This document shows, piece after piece, positions 22,701 to 32,625 of a stretch of DNA of 64,000 nucleotides (its first letter is position 1; every line of letters starts with the position of its first letter). The stretch spans positions 182,501 to 246,500 of the forward strand of contig CAJNDS010002426.1 in NCBI GenBank assembly GCA_905221605.1, given 5' to 3'. The position numbers and the translations under genes were made by a program. The notes beneath the pieces are model-generated. The model did not search any database. It was not told the DNA's origin and saw nothing but the letters and a program-made list of their open reading frames with translations. The stretch is from Symbiodinium natans. Lineage: Eukaryota > Sar > Dinophyceae > Suessiales > Symbiodiniaceae.

Positions 22701-25700
22701 CCCTAAACCCTAAATCCATGCAGGAAGACGGTAAAGATCAGGACGATGTGGCGCCGCCCTTAGGCTTCTGCTGACACGGGTTTGATGGAACGCGACAAGG
22801 GCAACCTTCAACATATTCGGGGTGTCCTGTACCTTTGGGGTGTTCTGATCCTAAACCCTAAACCTCACCCAAAATGACCAACAAAAACGTGTAGTAGGAA
22901 CCCCCCAAAAGGGTTTAGGAAACCCTAAACCCTAAACCCATAGATATCGGCAAGGTCGTGGAGGCCTCCGCCGACTTCGGCAGTCTCTTTGTAGACGCTT
23001 GCCTTGACTGTTGACATCTAGCGTGGGTTTAGGGTTTCGGGTTTAGGGTTAGGGTTGAGGGGTAGGGTTTAGGGTTTCGGGTTTAGGGGTTTAGGGTTTC
23101 GATTCTTGCTTGAAAGGATATAGGGTGCAGGGTTACGGGTTATTGAGCCCACCTTCGACCCGGACTGTCGCCAGACCCGTGTCGACGTACAAGCATGCCC
23201 TAGAGGAAGTTTAGGGTTCAGGGTTTAGGGTTTAGGGTTTAGGGTTCAGGGTTTAGGGTTTAGGGTGCTCTTTTGATCACATTCCAAGGATGGAATGGGC
23301 GAAGGCCTGCTTTGGGATGCAGAGGCATCGGCCCTCTTCGGACCAAGACCTCGGACCCTCCTCGGAAGAGTGGAAGAGTACAAGAGACTCCGTGTGACAG
23401 GATCTCTCCTCCGATGAACTTCGTGAGTCCTCCTTCAACCTTCTTCAGGCAGCTGAGGGCATGCAGATGAGGTTTTTGTGTCGGGAAGAAGGGTTTAGGG
23501 TTTAGGGTTTAGGGTTTAGGGTTTAGGGTTTAGGGTTTAGGGTTGGGACTCTCAATCCATGCCTACTCCATATCTGCACGGGAAGGCTTCGCGTATGCGC
23601 ATCTCCAAGACAGAGTTCATCAGCTGTCCATCCTGTGGTCGAACTCTCTTCGATCTGTGTGGGGCTTGGCTTCCACGTGGGGCTGCTCCGGTGCCCAGAT
23701 TTTAGGGTTTAGGGTTTAGGGTTTAGGGTTGTACTTGGGCTGCTCCGGTACACAGAATCGGGGCAAGTTGCAGCGATGACTCGGTGCATCACCGGCTTCT
23801 TGCTTCATGACTAGGCTTCACGCCTTTGGGGACCACCAGTTTGGGTGGTCAAGGTTCGGAGGTTTCTGCTTCAGCTCTGCTGCGAGGCAGGAGACCACAG
23901 CGAAGATCCAAGCGAGAACCGGGCACCTTCCAGGCAGCTGCGCTGCATCTGCAGAAGCCGAGTCCTGATAGGATTGGGGCGCTCAACCCTCAACCCAAAA
24001 CCTTTTACCCTGGATTGGGGCGTAAATCCCTAAACCCTCAACCCTCAACCCAAAACCTTTTCCCCTGGATTGGGTGAATAGCCCTTGGATGGTTTTGGCA
24101 CTTTGATCAGGTGTCCGCATCGCCGTCATGGGCTGTATTGTCAATGGGCGCGATGCCCAGAGAGACTTTTCGGAGTCGCGCTTTTGTGCCCCACTTTCGC
24201 GCCTGGCGGCCCTCCTACTGAACCATGAACTCGAGAACCCCAAGCACTAAATCACTAAACCCCAAACTCGTTTGGATCGTCGGCGCTCAGGCCCGGAGAA
24301 ATGGCAGATGCCGATTTTGGTTACGCCGCGCGGCTGCAGAAGCCTGTTCACAAGCCTTGGATTTGCCTTGGTAAAGAGCCTCAAGATGTCTGCGAGTCCC
24401 CCAAACCATTGTCAACATCTTCATTCATTGACCTTAAACTGCTTAGTGGTCCAGTTGTTGAACCCCAACTGCTCTGGGCTGAACAATGGATGTTTGACGA
24501 TGGACAAGTGCAAGGGAACCCATAGGGGCCCGCGCACATAAGATCCCTTGATGATGTCTCTTGATTGGAGTACCCTAACCCTAAACCCTAAACCCTAAAC
24601 CCTAAACCCTAAACTCTAAACCCTAAAAACCCGAAAACCCTACCCTAAACCCTAAACCCGCAACCAACCAAGGTTGGCAGTGGAGTTGGAAAGCTCGGTG
24701 CTCAGCCACGTCACCTTGAGCCGACCATCGCCTGCAGCATGGCCTACTGCACAACCTTGACCGCTGTCTTGTCGTGGCAGTGGTGACGCTGAAGCGACTA
24801 TAGTCTTTAGGTAGCAAAGCACGTACCGTACATCCCCCCAATAAAGCACATATGAAGGGTACATTTTGCCAATTCCCAAATTCCCTACGACAAACCAGTA
24901 AGCCACGAAGCATGGCCGGCATGCTGAGCAAGCTACCACCTGCATCCACAAGAAGCGAATGTGACCGAACCTCCATCATGTCGCGGCCAGCCCTGCCAAA
25001 CCTCCCATACACTGCGAGTGCCTTTGTGACCTGAAACCCTAAACCCTAAACCCTGAACCCTTCTACCCAAATCCCCGACAACCAACAGCGCCCCAGCCAA
25101 AACCCAAACATGCTGACAAGTCACGTTTAAATCCCACACCCTCTCTGTGACAGTCCGTGCGAGTTCAGTACGGATGCTGTCATTCCATCCTTTGTGTGCA
25201 TCAAGAATGAAGTTTCCATGTTTATGGCTTCTCAGAATTGACCATGTACCTGAGCAGAGCCGTTTACGAGGGTCGACCTCTACGTCAACTACGACGTCGT
25301 GAAGAGGGGCATTCCCTCGGCTGAAGCTGTTGACGTAGACCGGCGGCAAAACTTGATGGCCTTTCGCATTGCGCATTTCAGAGCGTGAGCCTAAACCCTC
25401 AACCCTAAAACCCTAAACCCCTAAACCCTAAGCCCTAAACCCTAAAACCTTAACCCTAGACCCTAAACACCCATCACTGCTTTGTTGAAGCACTGGCCTG
25501 TCCATTCAAGGCATTAGTCGATCTGATCAAAGAGCACGTGCCTGAGCGTCTGCTTGGAAGTTCATGGGTACTTACAGCCCCAATTAAGAACTGCACTTTT
25601 AGGCTTCCGAAGTCCTCTAAGTAAGGTTATAAGTAGACCAAAGTTATGTTGGGGGTTGTAAGTTGGGATGTTCCCCCGTAAACTAACAGTCCTGAATAGG

Positions 25701-26106
25701 GAAATGAGTCCCCCCCCCCTCCCTTGTATAATCCTTATTAAGGAGCTGTTCGAACATCCCAACCCTAAACCCTAAACCCCAAACCCTAAACCCAAAACCC
25801 CCATATTGTGGTTATAAGTACCCACGGACCTCCAAGAGTCCTCCAAGTGCCTGAAAACAGTCCTTGTCGGGCCCTGTTGGTTCGTAGGGAATGGGGGAAT
25901 GAGGTACCCTATATAATCCCTTACAGGGTATACATGGGGGGATATAGGGTACCTATATATTCCCTTACAGGGTATATATGGGGGGGATATGGGGTACCTC
26001 ATTTCCTCATTCCTTACTAACCAACACTAAGAATTGTCCCATCGTCTGACAGACCCAGGCATGGCCGGTGGAGCGATCCGGTGGAAGAAGAAGATGTGGA
26101 AGCTGA
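13753..26106 (+). CDS. ispG: 4-hydroxy-3-methylbut-2-enyl diphosphate synthase (IspG/GcpE)
   Basis: Converts MEcPP to HMB-PP in the plastid MEP pathway of isoprenoid synthesis; a [4Fe-4S] enzyme. Exons fixed by homology and frame: 13753-13802 (ERRKTRT), 13870-13925 ([18 protein letters not shown]), 14004-14046, 14120-14152, 14253-14275 (VRLTVQG), 14334-14383, 14443-14519 (PLVADIHF), 14583-14613 ([11 protein letters not shown]), 14679-14734, 14915-14953, 15071-15110, 15194-15245 (NHGSLAERI), 15461-15569, 15674-15715, 15857-15925, 16034-16082 ([11 protein letters not shown]), 16319-16369, 17038-17114 ([10 protein letters not shown]), 18056-about 18112, 20400-20481, 21104-21191, 21537-21713, 22201-22270, 22944-22993, 23289-23391, 23586-23656 ([13 protein letters not shown]), 23887-23933, 24111-24147 (MGCIVNG), 24291-24370 ([11 protein letters not shown]), 25258-25334 (VDLYV), 25511-25537, 26053-26106 (TGA). 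Cluster ligands CxxC, MGC and PGE are all present. It has the long plant/bacterial-type central insertion; exons 18-23 kb are less certain. Confidence 0.9.
13926..14003 (+). other. 78-bp ispG intron without telomere repeat
   Basis: Starts GTGGAAG and ends GGCTGAG|G. Removing it joins ...ATQTM to [14 protein letters not shown], the conserved IspG order. The intron has no in-frame stop, so an unspliced reading looks like one long ORF. Confidence 0.85.
15327..15424 (+). repeat. (CCCTAAA)n array inside an ispG intron
   Basis: About 14 near-perfect heptamers between ispG exons 15194-15245 and 15461-15569, which join in phase as [11 protein letters not shown]. This is direct proof that such arrays lie in spliced introns. 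Confidence 0.95.
15781..15853 (+). repeat. (TTTAGGG)n array inside an ispG intron
   Basis: About ten heptamers, one TTTGGGG, between exons 15674-15715 and 15857-15925. It is in the opposite orientation to the arrays at 15585-15640 and 16217-16318, so exons here are bracketed by complementary arrays. Confidence 0.95.
16217..16318 (+). repeat. (CCCTAAA)n array directly abutting an ispG exon
   Basis: About 13 heptamers ending AAACCCAG|G, so the last repeat unit, slightly altered, forms the acceptor of exon 16319-16369. Confidence 0.95.
16420..16970 (+). repeat. Degenerate TTTAGGG block, family C-like element and CCCTAAA array in an ispG intron
   Basis: 16420-16565 is a TTTAGGG-derived block with TTTAGGGTG drift. 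16571-16745 has family C-like ends (ATATGGGGGTTCCCGAAAAT) and a G run. 16835-16960 is CCCTCAA grading into (CCCTAAA)n. The intron lies between exons 16319-16369 and 17038-17114. Confidence 0.75.
17115..17415 (+). repeat. TTTAGGG array starting at an ispG donor, then a CCCTAAA/CCCTGAA array
   Basis: Exon 17038-17114 (...RGLD) stops at GAC|GTTTAGGG, so the array at 17115-17185 begins with the donor dinucleotide. A second array at 17282-17415 is in the opposite orientation and changes unit from CCCTAAA to CCCTGAA. Confidence 0.85.
19185..19560 (+). repeat. Diverged tandem repeat, about 60-bp unit
   Basis: Roughly seven copies of a unit containing AACAACAAATCGCAAGCACC followed by CGTTCCTAAG-like sequence and a T-rich spacer. 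Copies differ by many substitutions and indels. Confidence 0.65.
19560..20276 (+). repeat. Spaced repeat of about 65 bp (GGGCCTGTGCACGTAAG...)
   Basis: Five partial copies near 19560, 19853, 20020, 20103 and 20209. Each has GTGCACG, then a segment like CAGGAGTTTCCCGGGCAA, then CACGAGCA. Some flank AT microsatellites. Not a family I recognise. Confidence 0.6.
20520..20985 (+). repeat. C-rich tract followed by (AAG/CAG)n low-complexity tract
   Basis: 20524-20695 is CCCCTCC-like and ends in CCCCCAG|G, a plausible acceptor. 20745-20985 is AAG/CAG triplet repeat that would encode Lys/Gln in one frame, followed by an open helix-like stretch to 21082. It could be an expanded ispG exon or intronic repeat. 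Confidence 0.7.
22406..22513 (+). mobile_element. Inverted-repeat element, family E (108 bp)
   Basis: Ends CTTGGAGGTTC and, inverted, GAACCTCCAAG, with inner TGATAAGTACCCATGAACC. Related to 45145-45258 and to the split copy 25552-25835. Lies in an ispG intron. Confidence 0.65.
25552..25835 (+). mobile_element. Family E element interrupted by a family B element
   Basis: Left end GCTTGGAAGTTCATGGGTAC at about 25552 and right end AAGTACCCACGGACCTCCAAG to 25835 belong to family E. Between them lies a complete family B element (25663-25762, TTGGGATGTTCCCC to GAACATCCCAA) followed by CCCTAAA units. Confidence 0.6.
25884..26018 (+). mobile_element. Inverted-repeat element, family G (135 bp)
   Basis: GTAGGGAATGGGGGAATGAG at the left is matched, inverted, by CTCATTTCCTCATTCCTTAC at the right. 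The interior holds two tandem units with CCCTTACAGGGTATA. It lies in the last ispG intron. Confidence 0.65.
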
Positions 26107-26444
26107 GGTGGATTCACATGTTGGGTTTGCGGTTTAGGGTTTAGGGCTTAGGGTTTGGGGTTTAGGGTTTGGGGTTTGGGGTTTAGGGTTTGGGGTTTCG
26201 GGTTTAGGGTTTGGGGTTTAGGGTTCACCATGAAATCGCGAATTAGAGCATGTAGCACCTGGGCCCTTGTTCCCAGCTTTTGGGCCCTGGAAGGTCGGAG
26301 CCGTTGCGGTACTCTGAGACATGGTTGGGACTGCATCGGCAAAGTCAATGTGGTCAGGTATCCTACAGTAGCTGATGCAGCTTGCATAGGCAATGCTCTT
26401 CTTGTGCTTCATGTGCCAGCACCCAGAGATGTTGAAGGGGGCTC

Positions 26445-26592
26445 ATGTCCATGCTTCGACTTAGACTTTACTCTCTTTTGGCGCTGAAGAAGACTGGCAA
26501 AGTGCCAGCTTTCCTTTCTGAGCTCTCCGAACTTTTGATTTCTCCTCTCCAGAAGGGGGCCATTCTCCACGACGTCGCTCGCAGCGATACAG
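26445..26592 (+). CDS. Probable first coding exon of the gene after ispG
   Basis: ATG at 26445 follows an in-frame TGA at 26433. The exon encodes MSMLRLRLYSLLALKK and then TGKVPAFLSELSELLISP, ending at ACA|G before GTTGAG. The basic and hydrophobic start could be a targeting peptide. Only about 340 bp after the ispG stop and on the same strand. Family not recognised. It may be the start of the PH/CCCH region downstream. Confidence 0.55.
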
Positions 26593-27390
26593 GTTGAGAA
26601 CTCCAGCTGGACTCAGTGCAAGTAAAGAAGTACAACATGGTTCTTGCGGCGAGCTGTCCCTCACTTGAGTGCTGGCGCCTCCGCACCAGCAGATGCACGC
26701 TTTTGTCGAGACTAAAGCCTGTATGTGTGCGCGTGTGCGCAGATGCTTTACTGTTGCTTTGGGTGATCACGACAAAAGAGTGCTCCGAGGAGCAGTATGG
26801 AATGATTCAGGCAACTGTGTGATCGCAGTTGAGTCAAACCCATGGTGCTTGCGTGAAGCTGTCCAGGCTTGCAAAATAGGACTTAACCGACATGCAGCAC
26901 TGAAGGCTGCATTTTGCTCCCCTTGCTGGCGTGCGGCTTTACCGCTCACGCATACGTTGCGAACTGTCATGTGCGGCCGGCTCGAACCAGTTATAATTTG
27001 ACAAGGCATTTCCCCAGAGGTTCCGGACTGAGACGTGTCAGCTCATGCACTGTGTATTTGATTTCAATTTGCCACCCTCTGATTGTACATATATATATAT
27101 ATATAAACGGAACGTGTGGAATACATAATCCCGGTTCTCGGTTCGCCGACCTCCCTCCACTAAACCCTAAACCCTCCTCCCCCACACCTTAAGGGTGGGG
27201 ACCGCACCCGCCGGGGGGCCCAGACCGGCATCATATTTTCATATATACACACATAGGTGTTTATATGCAACCCCCCTTCCCCCCCGGAGCCAACCAACCC
27301 CAGGCGTGCGCACACACACCACAGAAGAGCAAACTGGAAAAATAGCTTCACGAGTGCACCAACCTCGACTGGGAAACTGCTCATGCAGAG

Positions 27391-27468
27391 TATATTAGGG
27401 GGTACCTTCTTGTGGGTTTATTACAAGGGGATCCTACTATTTGGGGCTTTTCGTACACCCCCATATAG
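27391..27468 (+). mobile_element. Inverted-repeat element, family C copy
   Basis: Contains GGGGGTACCTTCTTGTGGG and GGGGATCCTACTATTTGGGG, and ends with ACACCCCCATATA. Confidence 0.6.
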
Positions 27469-27484
27469 AGGTAGTGCGTAGAAG

Positions 27485-27547
27485 AGTTGGCGACTTCATT
27501 TTCGTCCACTCCAGGAAAGCTCCGAAACGGGCGGTACCTGTCTATCG
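27485..27547 (+). CDS. Short exon ending at a telomere-repeat donor
   Basis: Open stretch VGDFIFVHSRKAPKRAVPVY running to TATCG|GTTTAGGG. Codon content looks coding, but the phase does not match the exon at 26445-26592, so at least one exon between them is missing. Confidence 0.4.
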
Positions 27548-29218
27548 GTTTAGGGTTTAGGGTTTAGGGTTTAGGGTTTAGGGTTTAGGGTTGCACATGC
27601 TCACATACCCCCTTTCCAAAATCTAGGGTTGCATGCTCTTCTCCCTTGAAGGACAAGTTCGATAATTGGGGAAAGTGCCTAACGATGGTTTCCTTCATTG
27701 CTTGCAGCCACTTGACACCAAAACATTGAGAGGCCTTTGGGCATTGAGAATCAATGCGAAGATGACAGCTTTCAAGCGAGGCCCTGGAAGCTAGTGAATA
27801 GATATTTGCTCACATAATTCTCGCTTTCTTGGGACTTTACATATAGTAGTGTTCATGATCATCACCATTCTTCCTTCGAATCCATTTCGCAGTTACTGTT
27901 TTTGTGGATTTCCTTATTTGTTTCCCATTGCCTCTAAACATTCTTAACGTGGCTAGTCATCTTGCCTCTCCTCGGATTGCCAGAAGCATTACTATTAAAT
28001 CCCAGCAAGAAAACTGATCAATGACAAACGATAATGTCAAGTGTGTACGTGGGCTGGGTGGTGGGTTCAATAGATATTAAGCAGAAAAGGGCTTGCAAGA
28101 TAACATAATGTACTTGCCACCTGTTATTCTAGAAAAACACAAGTTTACCAAAAGGACACAATGTGTACAGGAAAGGCCACGTTATCAGGGACATCCACAC
28201 ATGGTGCTTGTTTCGTAACTTTTTCTCAGCACTAGAGAAATTATGATTCTCGGGCAAACCCAAGAGTTCCCACATATCCGAGGCTCCACGGAGAAGACTT
28301 TCTTGTTTTTTAATCTTGGGGGGGGGGGGGTTGGGTGACTACGACAACGACGACTACTACGACCACTGGTAGTAGTATGGCTACTGCTACGACGTCTACT
28401 ACGACGACGACGACGACTACTCCACTGCGACGACTACTCCACTGCGACGCCGCTGCTATTCTTATTCCCAGTTCTATTGCAAATTGTATTTCTATTCCAT
28501 TGCACTTGGCCTTTGGAGTGGTGAGCCTGGGTGTTGCGCTTATTTCGATTCAGTCTGGTTTTTGATTCGCACTTTTACTCGCAATTTTTTCCATCTCCTT
28601 CCCATAACAGCTAGAACCTGTATCAGCCAAACAAGAAAAACTAAACACAATCGCTTTCTAAAAGCCCTATTGATACAAAACAGAAACACCACAGCTTTGT
28701 GAAGGCCATTGCAGGCCAGAAAATGTCGGTGTTACAACATGAACGGGATCATGTCTCATTTCCAAGAAGTCCAGAAATACCAGAATCAACCATGAAATAT
28801 TCCAAAAGTTTCATAAATTCCAAGCAAAACGGGCCATGTCACAACTCCAACAACTCCCCAAAACTCCAACGGGTTTAGGGTTTAGGGTTTAGGGTTTAGG
28901 CTTTAGGGTTTAGGGTTTAGGGTTTAGGGCAACGCGCCCCAAGCTCCCACAGATCAAGAGGTCCGGGTGCATGGGTGCAGGACTTTGTCCCGGCCGTTGT
29001 GGAGTTTTTGGAATTATTGGTGATGTTGTGGGATGTTTTGGAATTTTTGAGGAAATGTGTCATGGCACCGGGTGCAGGAAGCATCGCTATGTACGAGTAA
29101 AATGAAAAGAGGCTGGTCCTGGAGGGAGTGGTACCATACATGGTGATATACATATATATATATATAGTTATATTCACTGCTGTGTAATTTTGCATCGAAT
29201 CGCAGCTCCTCATTGAAG
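27548..29218 (+). other. Long stretch without a supported exon
   Basis: Holds a (TTTAGGG)6 array (27546-27592), AT-richer unique DNA to about 28300, a G run (28320-28330), an ACG/ACT triplet microsatellite (28335-28460) and another TTTAGGG array (28871-28929). The segments around that last array (about 28750-28870 and 29010-29070) show weak inverted similarity. No gene seen. Confidence 0.5.
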
Positions 29219-29624
29219 AGTCCTGTGCGTGAAGATCCCCATGTCGAGGTAGACTTTGCGCAGATATGTGCTGTGTTCAGCAATATGTTCAACCGCTGAG
29301 GTGGGGCAAAGTGATGCCGTTGACTGCAATTTGAGCATGGCTCAGCAGGACTTTGCCTGTGAATAAGAATAGCTCTTCAGTAGCTTGTGGTGGCAGAGTT
29401 ATACTGAAAGAGTGCAGAGCTTGCAAGAGCAGCGGGTAATTGTGCTGTGCTGGAAACTACTGGGATGCCGCGCTGACATGCAGGAGGTAGTCAGAAAGGA
29501 GCTTCTACCTCAGTGCTTTTTGCTTCCATGCGTGCAAGAATCCAGAGCATCCGTCTGGTTGCGTTCTTCTGCGTGCTGCATGTTTGCGTAACGCAGTCTG
29601 CTCTTAAGGACCTTGGGCGTGCAG

Positions 29625-31789
29625 AAGAAGAAGGGAATCGAGAATCGATACTTCGTCTTGTTCAAGGACTCCTTTGGCACCATGTGCCAGATTTGGGAGC
29701 CTAGGAGTTTTCTTCATACGCTGAACCTGAACCTTGGCCCTAAACTTGGCCCTAAGCCCTCTCAGCCCTCAACCCTAAATCCTAAACCCTAATCCCTAAA
29801 CCTCCCCTAAACGCTAAACCTCCCCTAAACCCTAAGCCCACCATCGTCCTGAAGGACAGATTGGACTACTTTGCCACAGAGGCCGACGAGAAGTCTGAGC
29901 CACGAGGTCGCCTGACCTTGAACGAGGTGGAGAAGCTAGAGGCGCACTAGGGTTTGAGGGTTTAGGGTTTTTGGGGTTTTTGGGGTTTTGGGGTTTTGGG
30001 GTTTTAGGGTTTTAGGGTTTTTGGGGTTTTAGTGTTTTAGGGTTTTAGGGTTTTAGGTTTTGGGGTTTTTGAGTTTTGGGGTTTGAGGGTTTGAGGGTTT
30101 TAGGGTTTGAGGGTTTTCGGGTTTTAGGGTTTGTAGGGTTTAGGGGGTTTTAGGGGGTTTGGGGTAGGGTGCTGGGGTTTAGGGATTTTTGAGTTTTGGT
30201 GTTTTAGGCGTTTGAGGGTTTTAGGGTTTAGGGATTTGAGGGTTTAGGGGTTTGAGGGTTTTGGGTTTTGGAGTGCTCGGGTTTTAGGGGTTTAGGGGTT
30301 TTAGAGTTTTGGGTTTTAGGGTTGGGGGGTTTAGGGGTTTGAGGGTTGTAGGGTTTTTGGGTGTTGAGGTTTGAAGGTTCAAAGGGTTTAGAGGTTTTAT
30401 AGTTTTGGGTTTTAGGCTTTGGGGGTTTAGGGGTGTGAGGGTTTTAGCATTGGGTTTTCGGGTTTTCGGGTTTTGGGGCTTCGGGATTTTTGGGTTTGGG
30501 GTTTTGGGGTTTGAGGGTTTTAGCATTTGGGGGTTTTTGGGTTTTAGGGTTTGAGGGTTTTGAGGGTTTCAAGGTTTAGGGATTTAGGGTTCGGGCCTAA
30601 GCCAGAAGCCCTAAGCCCTAAGCCCTAAGCCCTAAACCCCAAGCCCGACCCCGGGTTGCGATGCAGTGGATTTCGGTCGACACTTCGACTACTGGTAGCA
30701 GTTCTCCGGAGCCAGCCGGGTTTAGGGTTTAGGGTTTAGGGTTTGGGGTTTAGGGTTTAGGGTTTAGGGTTTGGGAGATTTTTTTGGGCGTATTGTACGG
30801 AAACCAGTGGTTGCTAACAGCATCCTCCGTCCTGCCTGGATTGTTGGAGTAGTTGCGCTCAAGCTCGCATAGCAGGTCATCCGATACCCATGGGGGTTGA
30901 TCTACAGCTCCCTTCTGGGAAATTATGTGGGTTCCAAGGGTTTATAAGGGAAATATAGGGCTGTCTGAGAAATAGACATCTTGATCAACTACTGACATGT
31001 TCTCCGTTGACTGGCATGCATGCAGTGCCTGTTCTGTATGATCTGCATCAACTTCTGCAAGCTGCTTTTCCCTCAGCCCTCACCCTAAACCCTAAGCCCT
31101 AAACCCTGAACCCTAAACCCTGAAACCCCAAACCTTGCAAATCGCGGCCGCAGGTTCAGGAGGATGGCTTTTCGCTGATTTTGGTCGGAGGTCATGCTCT
31201 TGGCAACCATTGCCAGGTTACCAGTGCCATGCTGCACCCATTTGATTGTGCTACAACCCTCCAACCCTACCCCCTAAACCAAGCTAATCCCTAAACCTTA
31301 AACCCTAAACCGTAAACCCTAAACAAAAAACCCTAAACCCTCAACCCTAAACCCTCAGCCCTAAACCCTCAACCCTAAACCCTAAACCCTAAACCCACTG
31401 ATGGAGCGCCCCGTGTGCAGCCTAAACCCAGGTCAAAGCCTGACGCTGAAAACTCCGGAGGCTTCACTGGAGCCGTGGCTTTCATCGCTGAAGCCCTTGT
31501 GCTCCCGGCGAGGGCTTTGTATGTGCTGCACATTTTTCGCACGCAAGACACGTAGCAAGGCACATGGGGAAGCTTGTGTGTTCGAAACCCTAAACCCAGA
31601 ACCCTAAACACTCAACCCTAAATCCTACCCCAAACCCTAAACCCTAAACCCTAAACCCTAAACCCTAAACCCTAAATCCTAAATCCTAAATCCCTAAACC
31701 CCAAACCTTAAACCCTAAACCTTCACAGTTTTCATGAGCTCCTGGCTCGCGGCAGGCTCAAGGCAAGTGACGGCAGCGAGAAGTCCAAG
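29625..31789 (+). CDS. PH-domain exons (first PH-type domain in window)
   Basis: 29625-29666 (KKKGIENRYFVLFK) joins across a GA donor to 29855-29941 (DRLDYFATEADEK...PRGRLTL), giving the classical pleckstrin-homology pattern FVL...LDYF...PRG. Then 30667-30719 (WISVDTSTTGSSSPE), 31154-31216 (EDGFSLILVGG), 31432-31513 (SLTLKTPEASLEPWLSSLK, the C-terminal Trp helix) and 31729-31789 (FHELLARGRLKASDG). PH domains bind phosphoinositides or proteins at membranes. Two phases between middle exons do not agree, so at least one boundary is wrong. An earlier exon at 29219-29294 (DPHVEVDFAQICAVFS) may belong to the same gene. Introns contain degenerate G/T-rich telomere-like DNA. Confidence 0.7.
29952..30593 (+). 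repeat. 640-bp degenerate TTTAGGG-like block (GGGTTTT-rich)
   Basis: Irregular TTTAGGG, TTTTGGGG, TTTGAGGG and TTTTAGGG units without stable period. It fills the intron after PH exon 29855-29941, far more diverged than neighbouring arrays. Confidence 0.85.
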
Positions 31790-32057
31790 GTGCGGCATGG
31801 CTTAGGGCTTCGGGCTTCGGGTTTAGGGTTTAGGGTTTAGGGTTTAGGGTTTAGGATTTAGGGTTTAGGATTTGAAGTTCAGGATTTGAAGTTTAGGGTT
31901 CAGGGTGTAGGGCTTCGGGTTTAGGGCCTGGGGTTTTTATGGGCTTAAGGGGTTTAAAGGGTTTTTGGGGGTTCGCTCAGACCTGGGCTTGATCTGAGGA
32001 AGGGGCAAGTTCATGTTGTGTTGTGATGCTAGATCACATCAAGCCCATCGTTTTGGT

Positions 32058-32155
32058 TTTAGGGTTTAGGGTTTAGGGTTTAGGGTTTAGGGTTTAGGGT
32101 TTAGGGTTTAGGGTTTAGGGTTTAGGGTTTAGGGTTTAGGGTTTAGGGTTTAGGG
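32058..32155 (+). repeat. (TTTAGGG)14 array
   Basis: One of the longest perfect arrays in TTTAGGG orientation, between helical exon 31729-31789 and the family C copy at 32215-32290. Confidence 0.95.
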
Positions 32156-32214
32156 TTAGGACTCTTAGAGTTTCATGTGCGGCGACTTGTGCACTGATCT
32201 CAGGGTTTCCGACA

Positions 32215-32290
32215 ATAGGGTTTACCTTCTGGGGGTCATTATTATAAGGGAATCCTACTATTTGGGGGTCTACACGTAACCTCCCATGTG
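32215..32290 (+). mobile_element. Inverted-repeat element, family C copy
   Basis: AATAGGGTTTACCTTCTGGG, then TATAAGGGAATCCTACTATT and GTAACCTCCCATGTG. Confidence 0.6.
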
Positions 32291-32307
32291 TGACTGAAGC
32301 CGTCCAG

Positions 32308-32625
32308 CTCAAGACTGTAGCCGCAGAGTCACAGTTTCAGGAACACCAGCACGATCGAACGGCTTGACCTCTTGGTTGCAGAAGTGCGCGTAGGCAGCAG
32401 TCAAACCGTCCTAGCTTGTCTATGCCCTATAATTTGCTCTCTTTCTCTCCTTTTTGTTTGTTTTGTTTGTTTTCGTCTCTCTCTCATTTGTTTCTTTTGG
32501 TCTTTGTCTTTCTCTCTTCTTCTTCTCTCAGATCCCAAGCCAATGGAGGGGAGGAGGCGAGGTCGGCGGGGGCAAGCCGACGAGGACCGGCGAGCTGAGA
32601 GGACGCAGGCGGGCCAGAGAGAGGG
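32308..32625 (+). CDS. Two charged exons between PH and CCCH modules
   Basis: Exon 32308-32361 (LKTVAAESQFQEHQHDRT) ends at a GC donor. Exon 32532-32625 (DPKPMEGRRRGRRGQADED) follows a long pyrimidine tract ending CTCTCAG and stops at a donor inside a TTTAGGG array. They look like linker or coiled-coil segments, with no family assignment. Confidence 0.5.

Noticed and set aside
26155-26487. 110-codon plus-strand ORF after ispG
   Set aside because: It begins inside a TTTAGGG/TTTGGGG array and overlaps the better-supported start exon at 26445 in another frame.
29513-29704. Possible signal-peptide protein (ATG at 29528)
   Set aside because: The overlapping frame from 29625 gives a clear PH-domain strand (RYFVLFK) that joins to the next PH exon, so the alternative frame is unlikely.
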